Below are positions 22,657 to 31,556 of a DNA stretch of 64,000 nt, piece by piece (within the stretch, counting starts at the first letter, position 1; every line of letters begins with the position of its first letter). Under the pieces are notes generated by a model that did not search any database, was not told the DNA's origin, and worked only from the letters and a program-made list of their open reading frames with translations. This DNA comes from Agitococcus lubricus (lineage in GTDB: Bacteria > Pseudomonadota > Gammaproteobacteria > Pseudomonadales > Moraxellaceae). The stretch spans positions 145,369 through 209,368 of the forward strand of contig NZ_QAON01000006.1 in NCBI RefSeq assembly GCF_003051055.1. Reading direction: 5' to 3'. Position numbers and translations under genes: made by a program.

Positions 22657-22911
22657 GTGTGCTCCAGTCTATCTCCTCTTTGGTGATTTGACACCAGAGA
22701 ACGCTTTGCACAATTGATGAGCAAAACTTATACCATATCAAAGACCTGTCTATTTCAGGTCTTTAGCTGTTATGGCATAGAAAATACCTCCTGATTTAGA
22801 TGAAAAATCTACGAGATAATCGTACATAATCCAGTTTTTTACTTGAAGAAACATCGCTAGTTTATTGATATATGGCCAGAAAATTTCTCTAGCCATTTAG
22901 AGTGCTGTTAT

Positions 22912-23253
22912 CTACTCATCTCGAGTGAGCACTTCTAATAATTCGATTTCAAACACTAAATTGGAATTGGGTTTAATGATTGCACCAACTTGACGCTCGC
23001 CATACGCTAAATGGGCAGGAACATGTAATCGCCGCTTACCGCCTACTTTCATACCCATTAACCCTATATCCCAGCCTTGAATGACACGACGTGTACCAAT
23101 CACACATTGAAAAGGTTGACCACGGTCATAGGAGGAATCAAATTTTGTACCATCTGCTAACCATCCTGTATATTGCGTGGTAATTAATGCCCCTTTAACC
23201 GCCGCTTTCCCTTCTCCCAATATCAAATCAATTATTTCTAGTTCGTTAGACAT
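22912..23253 (-). CDS. FKBP-type peptidyl-prolyl cis-trans isomerase (cytoplasmic)
   Basis: A 113-residue single-domain FKBP without signal peptide. The core motifs are TGWLADGTKFDSSYDRGQPF, VIQGWDIGLMGMKVGGKRRL and VPAHLAYGERQVG...NSNLVFEIELLEV. These enzymes speed up proline isomerisation during folding. It is a compact version like those annotated as Fbp in many proteobacteria. It stands alone, with about 250 bp of non-coding sequence on each side. A second, exported FKBP is encoded at 25298-26005. Confidence 0.93.
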   Translation of the reverse strand: MSNELEIIDLILGEGKAAVKGALITTQYTGWLADGTKFDSSYDRGQPFQCVIGTRRVIQGWDIGLMGMKVGGKRRLHVPAHLAYGERQVGAIIKPNSNLVFEIELLEVLTRDE

Positions 23254-23528
23254 GTTTATCTCGCTATTTGCTTAGGGTCTGTTGATGTTTTGATTGTGGT
23301 TACGTGCTGGTTCACTACGGTGAACCTTGATATACCAACTTAGCACATTACCTATGTCTTACGCATGTATAGGCCACAAACGTATCCATTTTAATGATAC
23401 GCGGCCATCAGATGTACAGCATCAGATAAAAACATGTGAGCGTGTGCATTGACTGGCTATTTCCGTCTTATACCAAAGCGCCTATAATGACTAATCCTTC
23501 TGCTTGGTCATAGGCTTTGGCATTGATT

Positions 23529-24047
23529 ATGCGTCTATTTTTTGCACTTTGGCCAGATAACTCCACTCAGCAACAATGGGCATTCACCACAGAGCCTTTT
23601 GTCCAACGCTTAGTAGGCAAAGCCAGTCCCACACAAAATTTGCATTTGACACTACAGTTTTTAGGTGACGTCGAAGGAACACGCATCCGTCGTTTACACG
23701 AGATTGCCCAGCGCGCGGTAGACCGACCGATTGACTTTCGTTTTGACCGTATTGAATGCTGGCGCGATGCACAACTGGCTTGCTTACGACCTGACCACGA
23801 ACCAAGTTCTTTAGTTCAACTGGTAAACCAACTGCAACACGGTCTAGCGATGGAAGGTTTTAAGGTTGAGCGCAAAAAATTCAAAGCGCATATTACACTT
23901 GCCAGACATCTGCAACATTATGAGGCCGCTTTACCTTTATGGCCTGCATTGACATGGCGAGCGTCGACACTGGCCTTGGTACGCTCGCGGTTAAGCGCAC
24001 AAGGCAGTTTGTATGCGCCCGTAGGCTTATGGCCATTAGCCGACTAA
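23529..24047 (+). CDS. thpR: RNA 2',3'-cyclic phosphodiesterase
   Basis: A 172-residue 2H phosphoesterase. The two His-x-Thr motifs are HLTLQFLG (about residue 38) and HITLARHL (about residue 120), and the N-terminus MRLFFALWP is the family signature (RLFxAL). It hydrolyses 2',3'-cyclic phosphate ends of RNA and was formerly called 2'-5' RNA ligase. I use the ATG at 23529; the in-frame TTG four codons earlier is less likely. It is convergent with a hypothetical membrane protein gene. Confidence 0.92.
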   Translation: MRLFFALWPDNSTQQQWAFTTEPFVQRLVGKASPTQNLHLTLQFLGDVEGTRIRRLHEIAQRAVDRPIDFRFDRIECWRDAQLACLRPDHEPSSLVQLVNQLQHGLAMEGFKVERKKFKAHITLARHLQHYEAALPLWPALTWRASTLALVRSRLSAQGSLYAPVGLWPLAD

Positions 24048-24062
24048 AGGGCGTCACATTCG

Positions 24063-24602
24063 TCATAGTGCGAGTACGATTAAGGTCAACACTGCGCCTA
24101 TACCGTAAACACATGTCAATCCAATAGCACACAGCAATAATAATAAACTGATTGGGTTTGCAATAAATAAGGTATGTGTCAATACGGTACGAATAGCATC
24201 TATCCCTTGGACTAAACTCCATAACTCTTTGAGGAGTGTAGGTAGCTTTTTGGTTTGCTCCCGTGGACGCTCGATGACAGGTGTTTTTTCGAGTGCTAAT
24301 TTAGGTTCTGTCGGTTTAACGAAACCTTGTTTGAACTCGTCTAAGACCTCGGGCAACTCAACTAAATCCAGTAACATCAAATACCAAATGGCTAATATGA
24401 CGACAGGCAATAAACTCAACGCTATCGGGATTAAGTACCAAAAACTCCATGCCCATTCATGAACAATCAGCCACCAGACTACCGCTAAAGCACTGAGCGC
24501 TATGACTAATAATTTGCCAATTTTCGTGAGTAACCACGACGCAATTTGGGTAATAGGTTGAATCAATTGCTCAATACGTGCTAATTGTTGTTCGGTAATC
24601 AC
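24063..24602 (-). CDS. Hypothetical membrane protein
   Basis: A 179-residue protein with four likely transmembrane segments: KLLVIALSALAVVWWLIV, FWYLIPIALSLLPVVILAIW, and two near the C-terminus (SLLLLLCAIGLTCVYGIG, ending in VLTLIVLAL). A charged central loop carries EKTPVIERPREQTKK. I do not recognise a family. The GTG at 24602 is chosen because GGAG lies seven bases upstream; the ATG at 24623 lacks a ribosome-binding site. It is convergent with thpR by 15 bp and divergent from the peroxiredoxin-like gene. Confidence 0.55.
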   Translation of the reverse strand: MITEQQLARIEQLIQPITQIASWLLTKIGKLLVIALSALAVVWWLIVHEWAWSFWYLIPIALSLLPVVILAIWYLMLLDLVELPEVLDEFKQGFVKPTEPKLALEKTPVIERPREQTKKLPTLLKELWSLVQGIDAIRTVLTHTLFIANPISLLLLLCAIGLTCVYGIGAVLTLIVLAL

Positions 24603-24724
24603 ACAATTTCTCCATTCAATCATTTAAATGTGTAACAACTTGGTACGCTAGTACTCTAATCAAGAGGATGATATAGGCACCTTGTGTGTGAAGGAATCAT
24701 TTATTTACCTTATGGGAATACATT

Positions 24725-25252
24725 ATGCGTCTAACAACAGGTCAACTCGCCCCTCAATTTGTTCACAACGACCTCTATGATGTCACACTGGATAGTCGCA
24801 GCTTGCGTGGCAAGAAGATTTTATTATCTTTCTACCGCTATGCGTCGTGTCCTTTTTGTAATTTACGTTTTCATGCTTTAACGCAAAAACAAAGTCAATG
24901 GCAAGCACGTGGCTTAGAGACAGTCGCTATTTTCCAGTCTCCCAAAGACAGTATTTTAGAATATGCAGGTAGCGAACCAAGTGTCATTCGCATCTTGCCT
25001 GACCCTGAACGTACACTCTATCAACGCTATGGTGTAGAGGGGTCATGGGCAGGTTTTGTGAAAGGTGCCTTACAATTAGGTACATTCGCCCAAGCACTCA
25101 AATCTGGACATTTACCAGGCAAAGTAGAAGGTGAGATGAATATGATTCCTGCCGATTTTGTCATTGATGAACAGGGCACCATACGTTTGGCTTACTACGG
25201 CAAGGATATTAGCGACCACGTCGCTATTGAAGACATAGAGCGTCTGCTCTAA
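24725..25252 (+). CDS. Peroxiredoxin-like thioredoxin-fold protein
   Basis: A 175-residue AhpC/TSA-family protein. The redox site is a CxxC in SFYRYASCPFCNLRFHAL, not the single peroxidatic cysteine of classic peroxiredoxins. The rest of the thioredoxin fold is present (DPERTLYQRYGVEGSW, MIPADFVIDEQGTIRLAYYG). Members are usually annotated peroxiredoxin-like or AhpC/TSA family and may reduce peroxides or act as thiol-disulfide reductases. No partner reductase is adjacent. It is convergent with the exported FKBP gene, with a hairpin in between. Confidence 0.85.
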   Translation: MRLTTGQLAPQFVHNDLYDVTLDSRSLRGKKILLSFYRYASCPFCNLRFHALTQKQSQWQARGLETVAIFQSPKDSILEYAGSEPSVIRILPDPERTLYQRYGVEGSWAGFVKGALQLGTFAQALKSGHLPGKVEGEMNMIPADFVIDEQGTIRLAYYGKDISDHVAIEDIERLL

Positions 25253-25261
25253 GCAAAGACA

Positions 25262-25280
25262 CCCGCTGTCACACAGCGGG
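25262..25280. terminator. Hairpin between convergent peroxiredoxin-like and FKBP genes
   Basis: An 8-bp GC-rich stem (CCCGCTGT / ACAGCGGG) with a three-base loop in a 45-bp convergent gap. There is no T-run, so it is a weak or factor-dependent end. Confidence 0.5.
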
Positions 25281-25297
25281 CATCTGTCGAATGTCAC

Positions 25298-26005
25298 TTA
25301 CTGAGCTTTCGTAATTTCTAATAATTCGACTTCAAACGTTAACACGGAGTTGGGTGGAATCTGGCCACCGCCCTGCTCACCATAAGCCAAGTTTGCTGGA
25401 ATCACAAAACGGTATTTAGAGCCAACGGTCATTAATTGTAAGCCTTCCGTCCAACCTGCAATCACTTGATTTAAGGGGAAAGAGACAGGCTCACCACGTT
25501 TGATAGAACTGTCAAAGACCGTGCCATCTACTAATTTACCTTCGTAATGGACTTTAACAGTATCCGTAGCCACAGGTTTAGCACCTGTGCCTTCTTTAAT
25601 CACTTCATACTGTAAACCCGAAGCGGTTGTCTTTACGCCAGCTTTTTTCGCATTTTCTGCTAAATACGTCGCGCCTTTAGTGACAGCTTCTGCGGCGGCT
25701 TTCTCTTGGCGTTCTGTGGCCTCTTTACGCACTTTCGCTTCAAACGCGGTTAAGGCTTTTTTCATTTCTTCTTCGTTAATTTGACCTGCTTTTTTGGCAT
25801 ACGCATCCTTAAAGCCCGCCACGTAACTGTCGACATTAAAGTTAGGGACTTGTTTTTCCATCGACTGAGCGGTCATATAGCCTATACTATACGCAGCTTT
25901 AGCATCATCATTGTCTAATTTGACGGTTTTTTCTTCTTTATTACAGGCAGTGATGGCACTGACTAAGAGCAGTAATGCACTACCCAAGACGACTTGACGT
26001 TTCAT
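25298..26005 (-). CDS. Exported FKBP-type peptidyl-prolyl isomerase (FkpA/Mip-like lipoprotein)
   Basis: A 235-residue protein with signal MKRQVVLGSALLLLVSAITA then CNKEEK; the cysteine suggests a lipoprotein although the lipobox is not ideal. An N-terminal helical dimerisation domain (to about residue 125) carries the SIGYMTAQSM and EEMKKALTAFEAKV helices. The C-terminal FKBP domain has VHYEGKLVDGTVFDSS, VIAGWTEGLQLM and IPANLAYGEQGGGQIPPNS. It folds periplasmic or outer-membrane proteins. The start at 26005 gives the compact signal peptide; an ATG four codons upstream is also possible. Confidence 0.9.
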   Translation of the reverse strand: MKRQVVLGSALLLLVSAITACNKEEKTVKLDNDDAKAAYSIGYMTAQSMEKQVPNFNVDSYVAGFKDAYAKKAGQINEEEMKKALTAFEAKVRKEATERQEKAAAEAVTKGATYLAENAKKAGVKTTASGLQYEVIKEGTGAKPVATDTVKVHYEGKLVDGTVFDSSIKRGEPVSFPLNQVIAGWTEGLQLMTVGSKYRFVIPANLAYGEQGGGQIPPNSVLTFEVELLEITKAQ

Positions 26006-26191
26006 GCGAAATACCATTTTGATTAAAAATACCCATTATTGATAGGCATGCACAATAAGCACAGAGATTGAGACACTGATTTATCCGATTTATGCGCGCA
26101 GACACGATATACGCTTAAATCACCTTGCTATGACTATCAATACTTTCTTAGAGGCGCTGAAATTACACTATTGCGTACACCGACACTAGCC

Positions 26192-27241
26192 TTATGTTTG
26201 GTTTAAGTGTGTTTTTTCGTGTTGCACCTGATCCCAACGTTGCCATTCTTGCTTGAGCCATGCATAAAATACGGGAGCAGCAACGACCCCTATCAAACCA
26301 AAACAGCGCTCCATAATGAGCATAGATAATAAAATTTCCCATGCTTTGGCATTGATTTGAGTCCCTACAATACGTGCATTGATAAAATATTCTAATTTAT
26401 GCACCACAATTAAAAAACCTAATGCAGCCACCGCCACCCCAAAAGAATGGCTCAAACTAATCACGGTAATCACGGTATTAGAAATTAAATTACCGACGAC
26501 GGGCAATAACCCCGCAATAAAAGTGACGGCAATTAATGTTTTAATTAAAGGTAATTGTACGCCAAATAAAGGCAGGACAATGGCTAAATAGGTTGCGGTG
26601 AGCGTGGTATTGAGTGCCGATATTTTGACTTGTGCAATGGCGACACGCCAAAAAGCGTCTTTTAGGGAGGCTAATTGTTGCAATAAACGGGTACTGACAG
26701 GGCCATGCAGTTGATGATGCGTGGTCTCACTGACCGCAATCAGTGCGCCTAATAAAACCCCCAATAATGCCAAACCAATGCCTTTAAGCGCACCTAAACC
26801 AAACGTACCAATATCAGCCGCATGTGTACGTAACCACTCGCTAATTTTGGTGAGCAAGTCATTTTGTTGCGGGATGGACTGTCTAATACTTTCAGGGAGC
26901 CACGAACGTGCCGAATTTAAGATATCACTCATACGCAACATCAGGTCATGCACATCGGTGGTTGTTTTTAATAACATGTGAATACCCGCACCCGCGCCGA
27001 CCAACACGACCACCACTAATACCGTGACTAAGGTTGTGGCTATCCATTTAGAGCGAATGCTGCGTATACGTTCATCGACAATCGTTTCAGAAAAATGGGT
27101 GACCAAACCAAAAGCCAACAAGCCTGTATAAACAGGCACTAATAAACCCAACTTAACAAATAATAAAAAGACAAATGCAACAACAATAAAGGCTACAAAA
27201 CGCTGATGACGTGCGCCTGACCAAATAACTGACGACAGCAT
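26192..27241 (-). CDS. AI-2E family transporter (PerM-like)
   Basis: A 349-residue membrane protein with about seven to eight hydrophobic segments. It has the family layout: an N-terminal pair of helices, an amphipathic central domain (about residues 80-130, SARSWLPESIRQSIPQQN), and a C-terminal helix cluster with VTFIAGLLPVVGNLISNTV. The family exports autoinducer-2 or ions, and most members are uncharacterised. The ATG at 27241 has an AGGA ribosome-binding site seven bases upstream. It is followed, after about 170 bp, by the FKBP lipoprotein gene on the same strand. Confidence 0.87.
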   Translation of the reverse strand: MLSSVIWSGARHQRFVAFIVVAFVFLLFVKLGLLVPVYTGLLAFGLVTHFSETIVDERIRSIRSKWIATTLVTVLVVVVLVGAGAGIHMLLKTTTDVHDLMLRMSDILNSARSWLPESIRQSIPQQNDLLTKISEWLRTHAADIGTFGLGALKGIGLALLGVLLGALIAVSETTHHQLHGPVSTRLLQQLASLKDAFWRVAIAQVKISALNTTLTATYLAIVLPLFGVQLPLIKTLIAVTFIAGLLPVVGNLISNTVITVISLSHSFGVAVAALGFLIVVHKLEYFINARIVGTQINAKAWEILLSMLIMERCFGLIGVVAAPVFYAWLKQEWQRWDQVQHEKTHLNQT

Positions 27242-27413
27242 ACTCAAGTCCTTGATTCTTGAATTATTTATAGAGAGTTGACACAAAATCCCGTGTATTT
27301 AGATGTACTGAGTCATCCCTGATACATATACAAAATACTATTTCATATCAATATGCTATGGTCAATTTGTGACAAGTTACGGAAAAATAGACCATCCCGT
27401 CACTATTTTACTT

Positions 27414-28936
27414 TTAGGCAATCACTTTTCTACGCTGGAGCATATTTTTCATGTGTTTTGCCCCTACACAGTCATAATCACCCGCAGAGAAAAACGCCGT
27501 ACGTAAACGATATTCCCACGAGAAGCCTGGCCATAAGGTTGAGTTTTTACCGTCAGCCGTTAAATACCAACTCCGACATCCCGTTGTCCAAATGGTATAT
27601 TTCATACGCGACTGAATCATGTCATTAAAATTATCTTGTGTTTGTTTATGTACATTCAAATACCGATAGGAATAATCAAATAAATTTTTGGCATACTGCA
27701 AAATATAGTTAATTTGCCCTTCAATATAGACAATCACCGACGTATGACCTGCAGCCGTGTTAGGCCCCATCATTAAACACAAATTAGGATAGCCATGTAC
27801 GTTAATACCTTTGTAAGCCTCGCTACCCTTTTGCCAATCGTGATTTAATTGTCGGCCTCCCAAACCCGCAATCGGAATGGCTAAACCTGCTACCCCCACC
27901 TGAAAGCCCGTTGCTAACACAATGGTATCCAACTCATGTAACTGCTCATCTTGGTCAATGATGCCATTAGCAACGATTCGTTTAATACCCACATTCACCA
28001 AGCGCACGTTATCTTGCTGCATAGCGGGATAATACGCATTTGAAATCAACATTCGTTTACAGCCCACTTTATAATTGGGGCGTAATTTTTCTCGTAATTC
28101 AGGGTCTTTGACCGAGTGCATCAGATGGTGTTCGCCCAACGCCTGAATCGTTTTCGCAAGGGGCGTATTCCAAATTAATGCTAAGGATAGAGTTTCTGCT
28201 CCCCAATAAATGCCGTAGCGCAAAGCCTTACGCAATAAGGGCACTTCGGATAACCATGCTTGCTGCGTTTTACTAAAGTGTGCATCAAGTTTTGGCATGA
28301 CCCATGCGGGGGTGCGTTGAAAGACCGTAAGCCGTGTTGCTTGTTTCGCTAACTCTGGAATCACTTGAATCGCACTTGCGCCTGTACCAATCACAGCAAT
28401 ACGTTTATCTTGTGCTTGAAAACTGGCTTGCCAACGCGCGGTATGCATGACATTGCCCTTAAAATCGGCTAATCCTGCAATTTTAGGATAGGCTGGCTGA
28501 GGCCGCCGTTACCCGCAATCAATAAACGCGTTTTGACCACACGTCCATCAGCCAAGTCCACTTGCCATTCGCCTGCCTTATCATCAAAACTGGCGGCAAT
28601 CACCTGTGCCTGAAACAAGGTTTTATCGGATAATTTATGTTTATGGGCGCAATGCAACAAGTAACGCTGAATTTCTCCTTGGGGGGCAAAGGCTTTTGAC
28701 CAGTTTGGGTTTGGCTCAAACGAAAAGGAATACAAATGCGAAGGTACATCACACTCTGCACCAGGATAGACATTGTCACGCCACGTTCCGCCAAAGGTAT
28801 CGGCTTGCTCCAACAATAGAAACTCGCTGAATCCTTCTTGCTGTAAACGAATAGCCATGCCTATACCCGCAAAGCCTGTACCAATAATCGCAATCGGTAT
28901 ATGAATGGTTGACGATGGAAACGCAGATGCAGTCAT
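27414..28936 (-). pseudogene. Flavin-containing (Baeyer-Villiger type) monooxygenase, frameshifted
   Basis: Two same-strand frames form one FAD/NAD(P)-dependent monooxygenase of about 505 residues. The first (28936 to 28469) has the FAD motif AIIGTGFAGIGMAIRLQQ and the stretch TFGGTWRDNVYPGAECDVPS, ending LIAGNGGLSQP then premature stop. The second (to 27414) resumes with the NADPH motif AVIGTGASAIQVIPELAK. Reading one base out of frame from about 28487 gives PKIAGLADFKGNVMHTARW, which joins the halves exactly. A single missing base in a C-run near 28485-28489 (minus-strand ATCCTAAA where ATCCCTAAA is expected) explains the break. A GAGGA site precedes the start. Confidence 0.85.
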
Positions 28937-29668
28937 GGCATCTTCCTCGTAAGTTTATTGTTATATATGAATAAGTGTTAATTGTGTACGAGCGTACGCA
29001 TTTAACTAGATAATACCATCGTCTTGGCCTATTTAGATAGCAACAAACAGACAACTTCAGACAATAGGGTCTATTGACGTTTTGCGTGTGAGTCGCGTTG
29101 CTGAAAAAATTACCTCAGACAAGGCACAAAACGCAGCGAATAGTGGTTCTATTGGCCAATTTTGTCACACTGTATGAGACATTTTTTAACACAACCCACA
29201 GGGAAAGAACGATTTTTTGAGGCTATTTTGTTATTCATCACTTATTTGGAATCACCCAATCACGCGATTCACGCTGCGTATCTTGTAAAAAATAGCTTCT
29301 TTCGCAACCCCAATCAAAACATCAACAGCCCCTATACGTTGTGTGCACTCTCTGAAAACTTAGCCCTTAACGAGGGTAATGTCTGTCAGTTAAGCCATTT
29401 TTGCCGACTTCGACTCCGCTCAGTCAACGCAAAAATGCGCCCTGAGCTTGGCCAGCTCTGAGCCAGTCGAAGGGCAGTTTTTAAGTGCCAATTTTTCTTA
29501 ACTGACTGGCATTACTTAACGAGGGATGCTCATCAAATCAGATGACAAACAATATAAGGGAGTTCAATAAAACTACTGCTAGGCGAAAGATAGTAGACTG
29601 ACATTTTTTAGTAATGTCAGTCTAAAGGCGGTCTTTGTTCACTCTACGAATAAACGACTCCACTCAGC
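28937..29668. other. Long intergenic region with repeats
   Basis: No convincing gene is present in these 732 bases. The open frame at 29162-29461 runs into the mobile element at 29377 and has no family resemblance. The segment 29066-29160 begins AGGGTCTATTGACGTTTTG and is similar over 17 of 19 bases to 23274-23292; its other end carries CAAAACG, so it may be a decayed repeat element. The short element with target duplications at 29377-29514 is described separately. Confidence 0.5.
29377..29514. mobile_element. MITE-like non-autonomous element, copy 1
   Basis: A 138-bp element bounded by 18-bp terminal inverted repeats, TAATGTCTGTCAGTTAAG on the left and the complement of TAATGCCAGTCAGTTAAG on the right (16 of 18 match). 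It is flanked by an exact 11-bp direct repeat, CTTAACGAGGG, at 29366-29376 and 29515-29525, the footprint of transposition. The interior has the palindromic CTTCGACTCCGCTCAG / CTGAGC...GTCGAAG type seen in many dispersed repeats and no coding capacity. Its sequence is about 90 percent identical to copy 2 at 33049-33194. The 11-bp duplication would suit an IS4-type transposase; no such gene is in the window. Confidence 0.85.
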
Positions 29669-30529
29669 TTATGCTGCTAGGTTTACTTTTTTGGCTACGT
29701 ATTGGTCTAGCAACGCCAAAGCACGCGCACGTAATGCATGGCTATCACGTTGATTAGGATGAAAACTGGGTTTGTAATAAGCCAAATAATGCGGCAACAT
29801 ACCTCTAAAAAAGCCTTTACGGCCAATCAGCTTACTTAAGCCCTGCGCAATCGCTTTTAGATTACGTTGTTGTCCTTCGGCTTGTAGTAATTTGACCGTG
29901 TGTAGCCCCGTAAAAAAGCTGAATAACACCGTCGTAAACGCCATTTCGCTGACGCGTATCCAATAATCGCCTACCGTTTGTTGATAAACATCATAGGCGA
30001 CTGCTTTATGTTCACTTTCTTCAATCGCATGCCATAACCATAAGGGTTTTAAGCGGTCATCTATTCCATCTAAAAACTCTGGATGCGCTAAAATCACTTC
30101 TGCAAACATGGCGGTAAAGTGCTCTAAGGCGCAGGTTTTTGCGAGCATACGTGCTTTAGACAGATGTTTTTCCTCAAAGGCAATGCCTTGTTTCACCATC
30201 TTATCAATATCATCAACAGGCACGCCTTTACGCATCATAAATTCATTAAAAGCCTGATGTTCTTTACCATGATGTGCTTCTTGACCAATAAACGCACGTA
30301 CTTCTTGCAGTAATTGCGGGTCAGTAATTTGGTCTTGATAATGACGCACCGCGCGCATAAACATGCGCTCTCCTTCAGGAAACACACCCGACAACCCTGT
30401 CAATAACATCGTCAACATGGGGTTGTTATCAAACCAATATTTAGGAATATCATCGTCGAAGTTAAAATCCATGTGACGTACAGGAATATTGGCAGTCCCT
30501 ACAGCGCTAATTGTTTTTACGGCTGACAT
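29669..30529 (-). CDS. Metal-dependent hydrolase (PF10118 family)
   Basis: A 286-residue member of the predicted metal-dependent hydrolase family PF10118. Histidine/glutamate clusters suggest a di-metal helical bundle: IGQEAHHGKEHQAFNEFM, TCALEHFTAMFAEV and WLWHAIEESEHKAVAYDV. The N-terminus IPVRHMDFNFDDDIPKYWFD is family-typical. The physiological substrate is unknown. Members often sit near lipid or hydrocarbon oxidation genes, and here the frameshifted flavin monooxygenase lies upstream beyond the repeat region. The gene has its own 230-bp upstream region shared with the divergent spermidine-synthase-like gene. Confidence 0.82.
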   Translation of the reverse strand: MSAVKTISAVGTANIPVRHMDFNFDDDIPKYWFDNNPMLTMLLTGLSGVFPEGERMFMRAVRHYQDQITDPQLLQEVRAFIGQEAHHGKEHQAFNEFMMRKGVPVDDIDKMVKQGIAFEEKHLSKARMLAKTCALEHFTAMFAEVILAHPEFLDGIDDRLKPLWLWHAIEESEHKAVAYDVYQQTVGDYWIRVSEMAFTTVLFSFFTGLHTVKLLQAEGQQRNLKAIAQGLSKLIGRKGFFRGMLPHYLAYYKPSFHPNQRDSHALRARALALLDQYVAKKVNLAA

Positions 30530-30760
30530 ACACGAATCCTCTTACAATACACAGCTAGTGTGTTTATCATCATAAGAACAGAATCCTTCGCCCCAAGCTA
30601 TCATCGTGGCATTTGACAAGAGACTCTGTTCGGTTCTTTGATGTATAGAGTATCGTCCAACTTTATCTAATAGTTAATGTACTATCGTGCCATAGTTACT
30701 GTCAGTTTAGGCCACACTTTGGTAAACTGACTTTTTAATTAAGACAACCCCGCGACAATA

Positions 30761-31528
30761 ATGGCCAAACAGAAATCCAGCCCACCTGATGATGTGCTCT
30801 ATGCATTTGAAACAGAGCATAGTGTTAGTCTACAATTTAATCACGACTCGCTACAAAGTGTGATGCGAAAACAAGACCCTTATGCCCTCGCCTTTGAATA
30901 TACACAGGTGATGATGGGTTTTATGCCCTTACTCTCGCAAACACCTGAACATCTACTACTGATTGGTTTAGGCGGTGGCTCGTTATCGAAATTTTGTTAT
31001 AAACACTACCCCAACACACGGGTGACAACCGTCGAAATTAGTGCTGAAGTGATTGCTTATCGGCATAAATTTAAGATTCCTGCCAATACGGCACGTTTTA
31101 AGGTGATCGAAGCCGATGGGGCTGTCTACGTCCAAGATAAAGTATCGTGTTATGAAATCATTTTATTAGATGCCTATACAGGTCAAGGTTTACCTGACGC
31201 TGTCGCTAGTGAAACTTTTTACCATCATTGTTATCAAGCCTTAAAAGAAAATGGCATATTAGTGGTCAATTTATGGCGCAAAGACCCGTATTTTAGACGT
31301 AATTTGGCAAGGCTTGAGCGTTGTTTTGATAACAAAGTATTAACCGTGAAATGCCAAAGTGGTAACGAAATTGTCTTTGCCTTCAAAAAGCCTCAATTAG
31401 AAGCCTTTGATAAAGTCTGGAAAAGAGCCTTAAGTTATCAACAGCAAACACAATTAAATCTACCGCAATGTTTAGAAGATATGGTTTTAAGTCTTAAAAA
31501 TGATTGGTTTTATCAATCATCACCGTAA
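30761..31528 (+). CDS. Spermidine synthase-like SAM-domain protein
   Basis: A 255-residue aminopropyltransferase-fold protein. The nucleotide motif is LLIGLGGGSLSKFCYKHYP, followed by the acidic TTVEISAEVIAYR and the segment FKVIEADGAVYVQD...EIILLDAYTGQGLPDAV. Asp in LLDAYTG stands at the catalytic position of spermidine synthase. It lacks the usual N-terminal beta domain of SpeE, so it may be one of the SpeE-like proteins of unknown reaction. The MATE efflux gene starts 28 bp downstream, and the two are likely co-transcribed. Confidence 0.75.
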   Translation: MAKQKSSPPDDVLYAFETEHSVSLQFNHDSLQSVMRKQDPYALAFEYTQVMMGFMPLLSQTPEHLLLIGLGGGSLSKFCYKHYPNTRVTTVEISAEVIAYRHKFKIPANTARFKVIEADGAVYVQDKVSCYEIILLDAYTGQGLPDAVASETFYHHCYQALKENGILVVNLWRKDPYFRRNLARLERCFDNKVLTVKCQSGNEIVFAFKKPQLEAFDKVWKRALSYQQQTQLNLPQCLEDMVLSLKNDWFYQSSP

Positions 31529-31556
31529 CCCCCTACCACCTCACCGAGATATTTCA

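Noticed and set aside
29162..29461. 99-residue plus-strand open frame upstream of and into MITE copy 1
   Set aside because: It runs into the transposable element, has no ribosome-binding site or family resemblance, and its C-terminus is repeat sequence.
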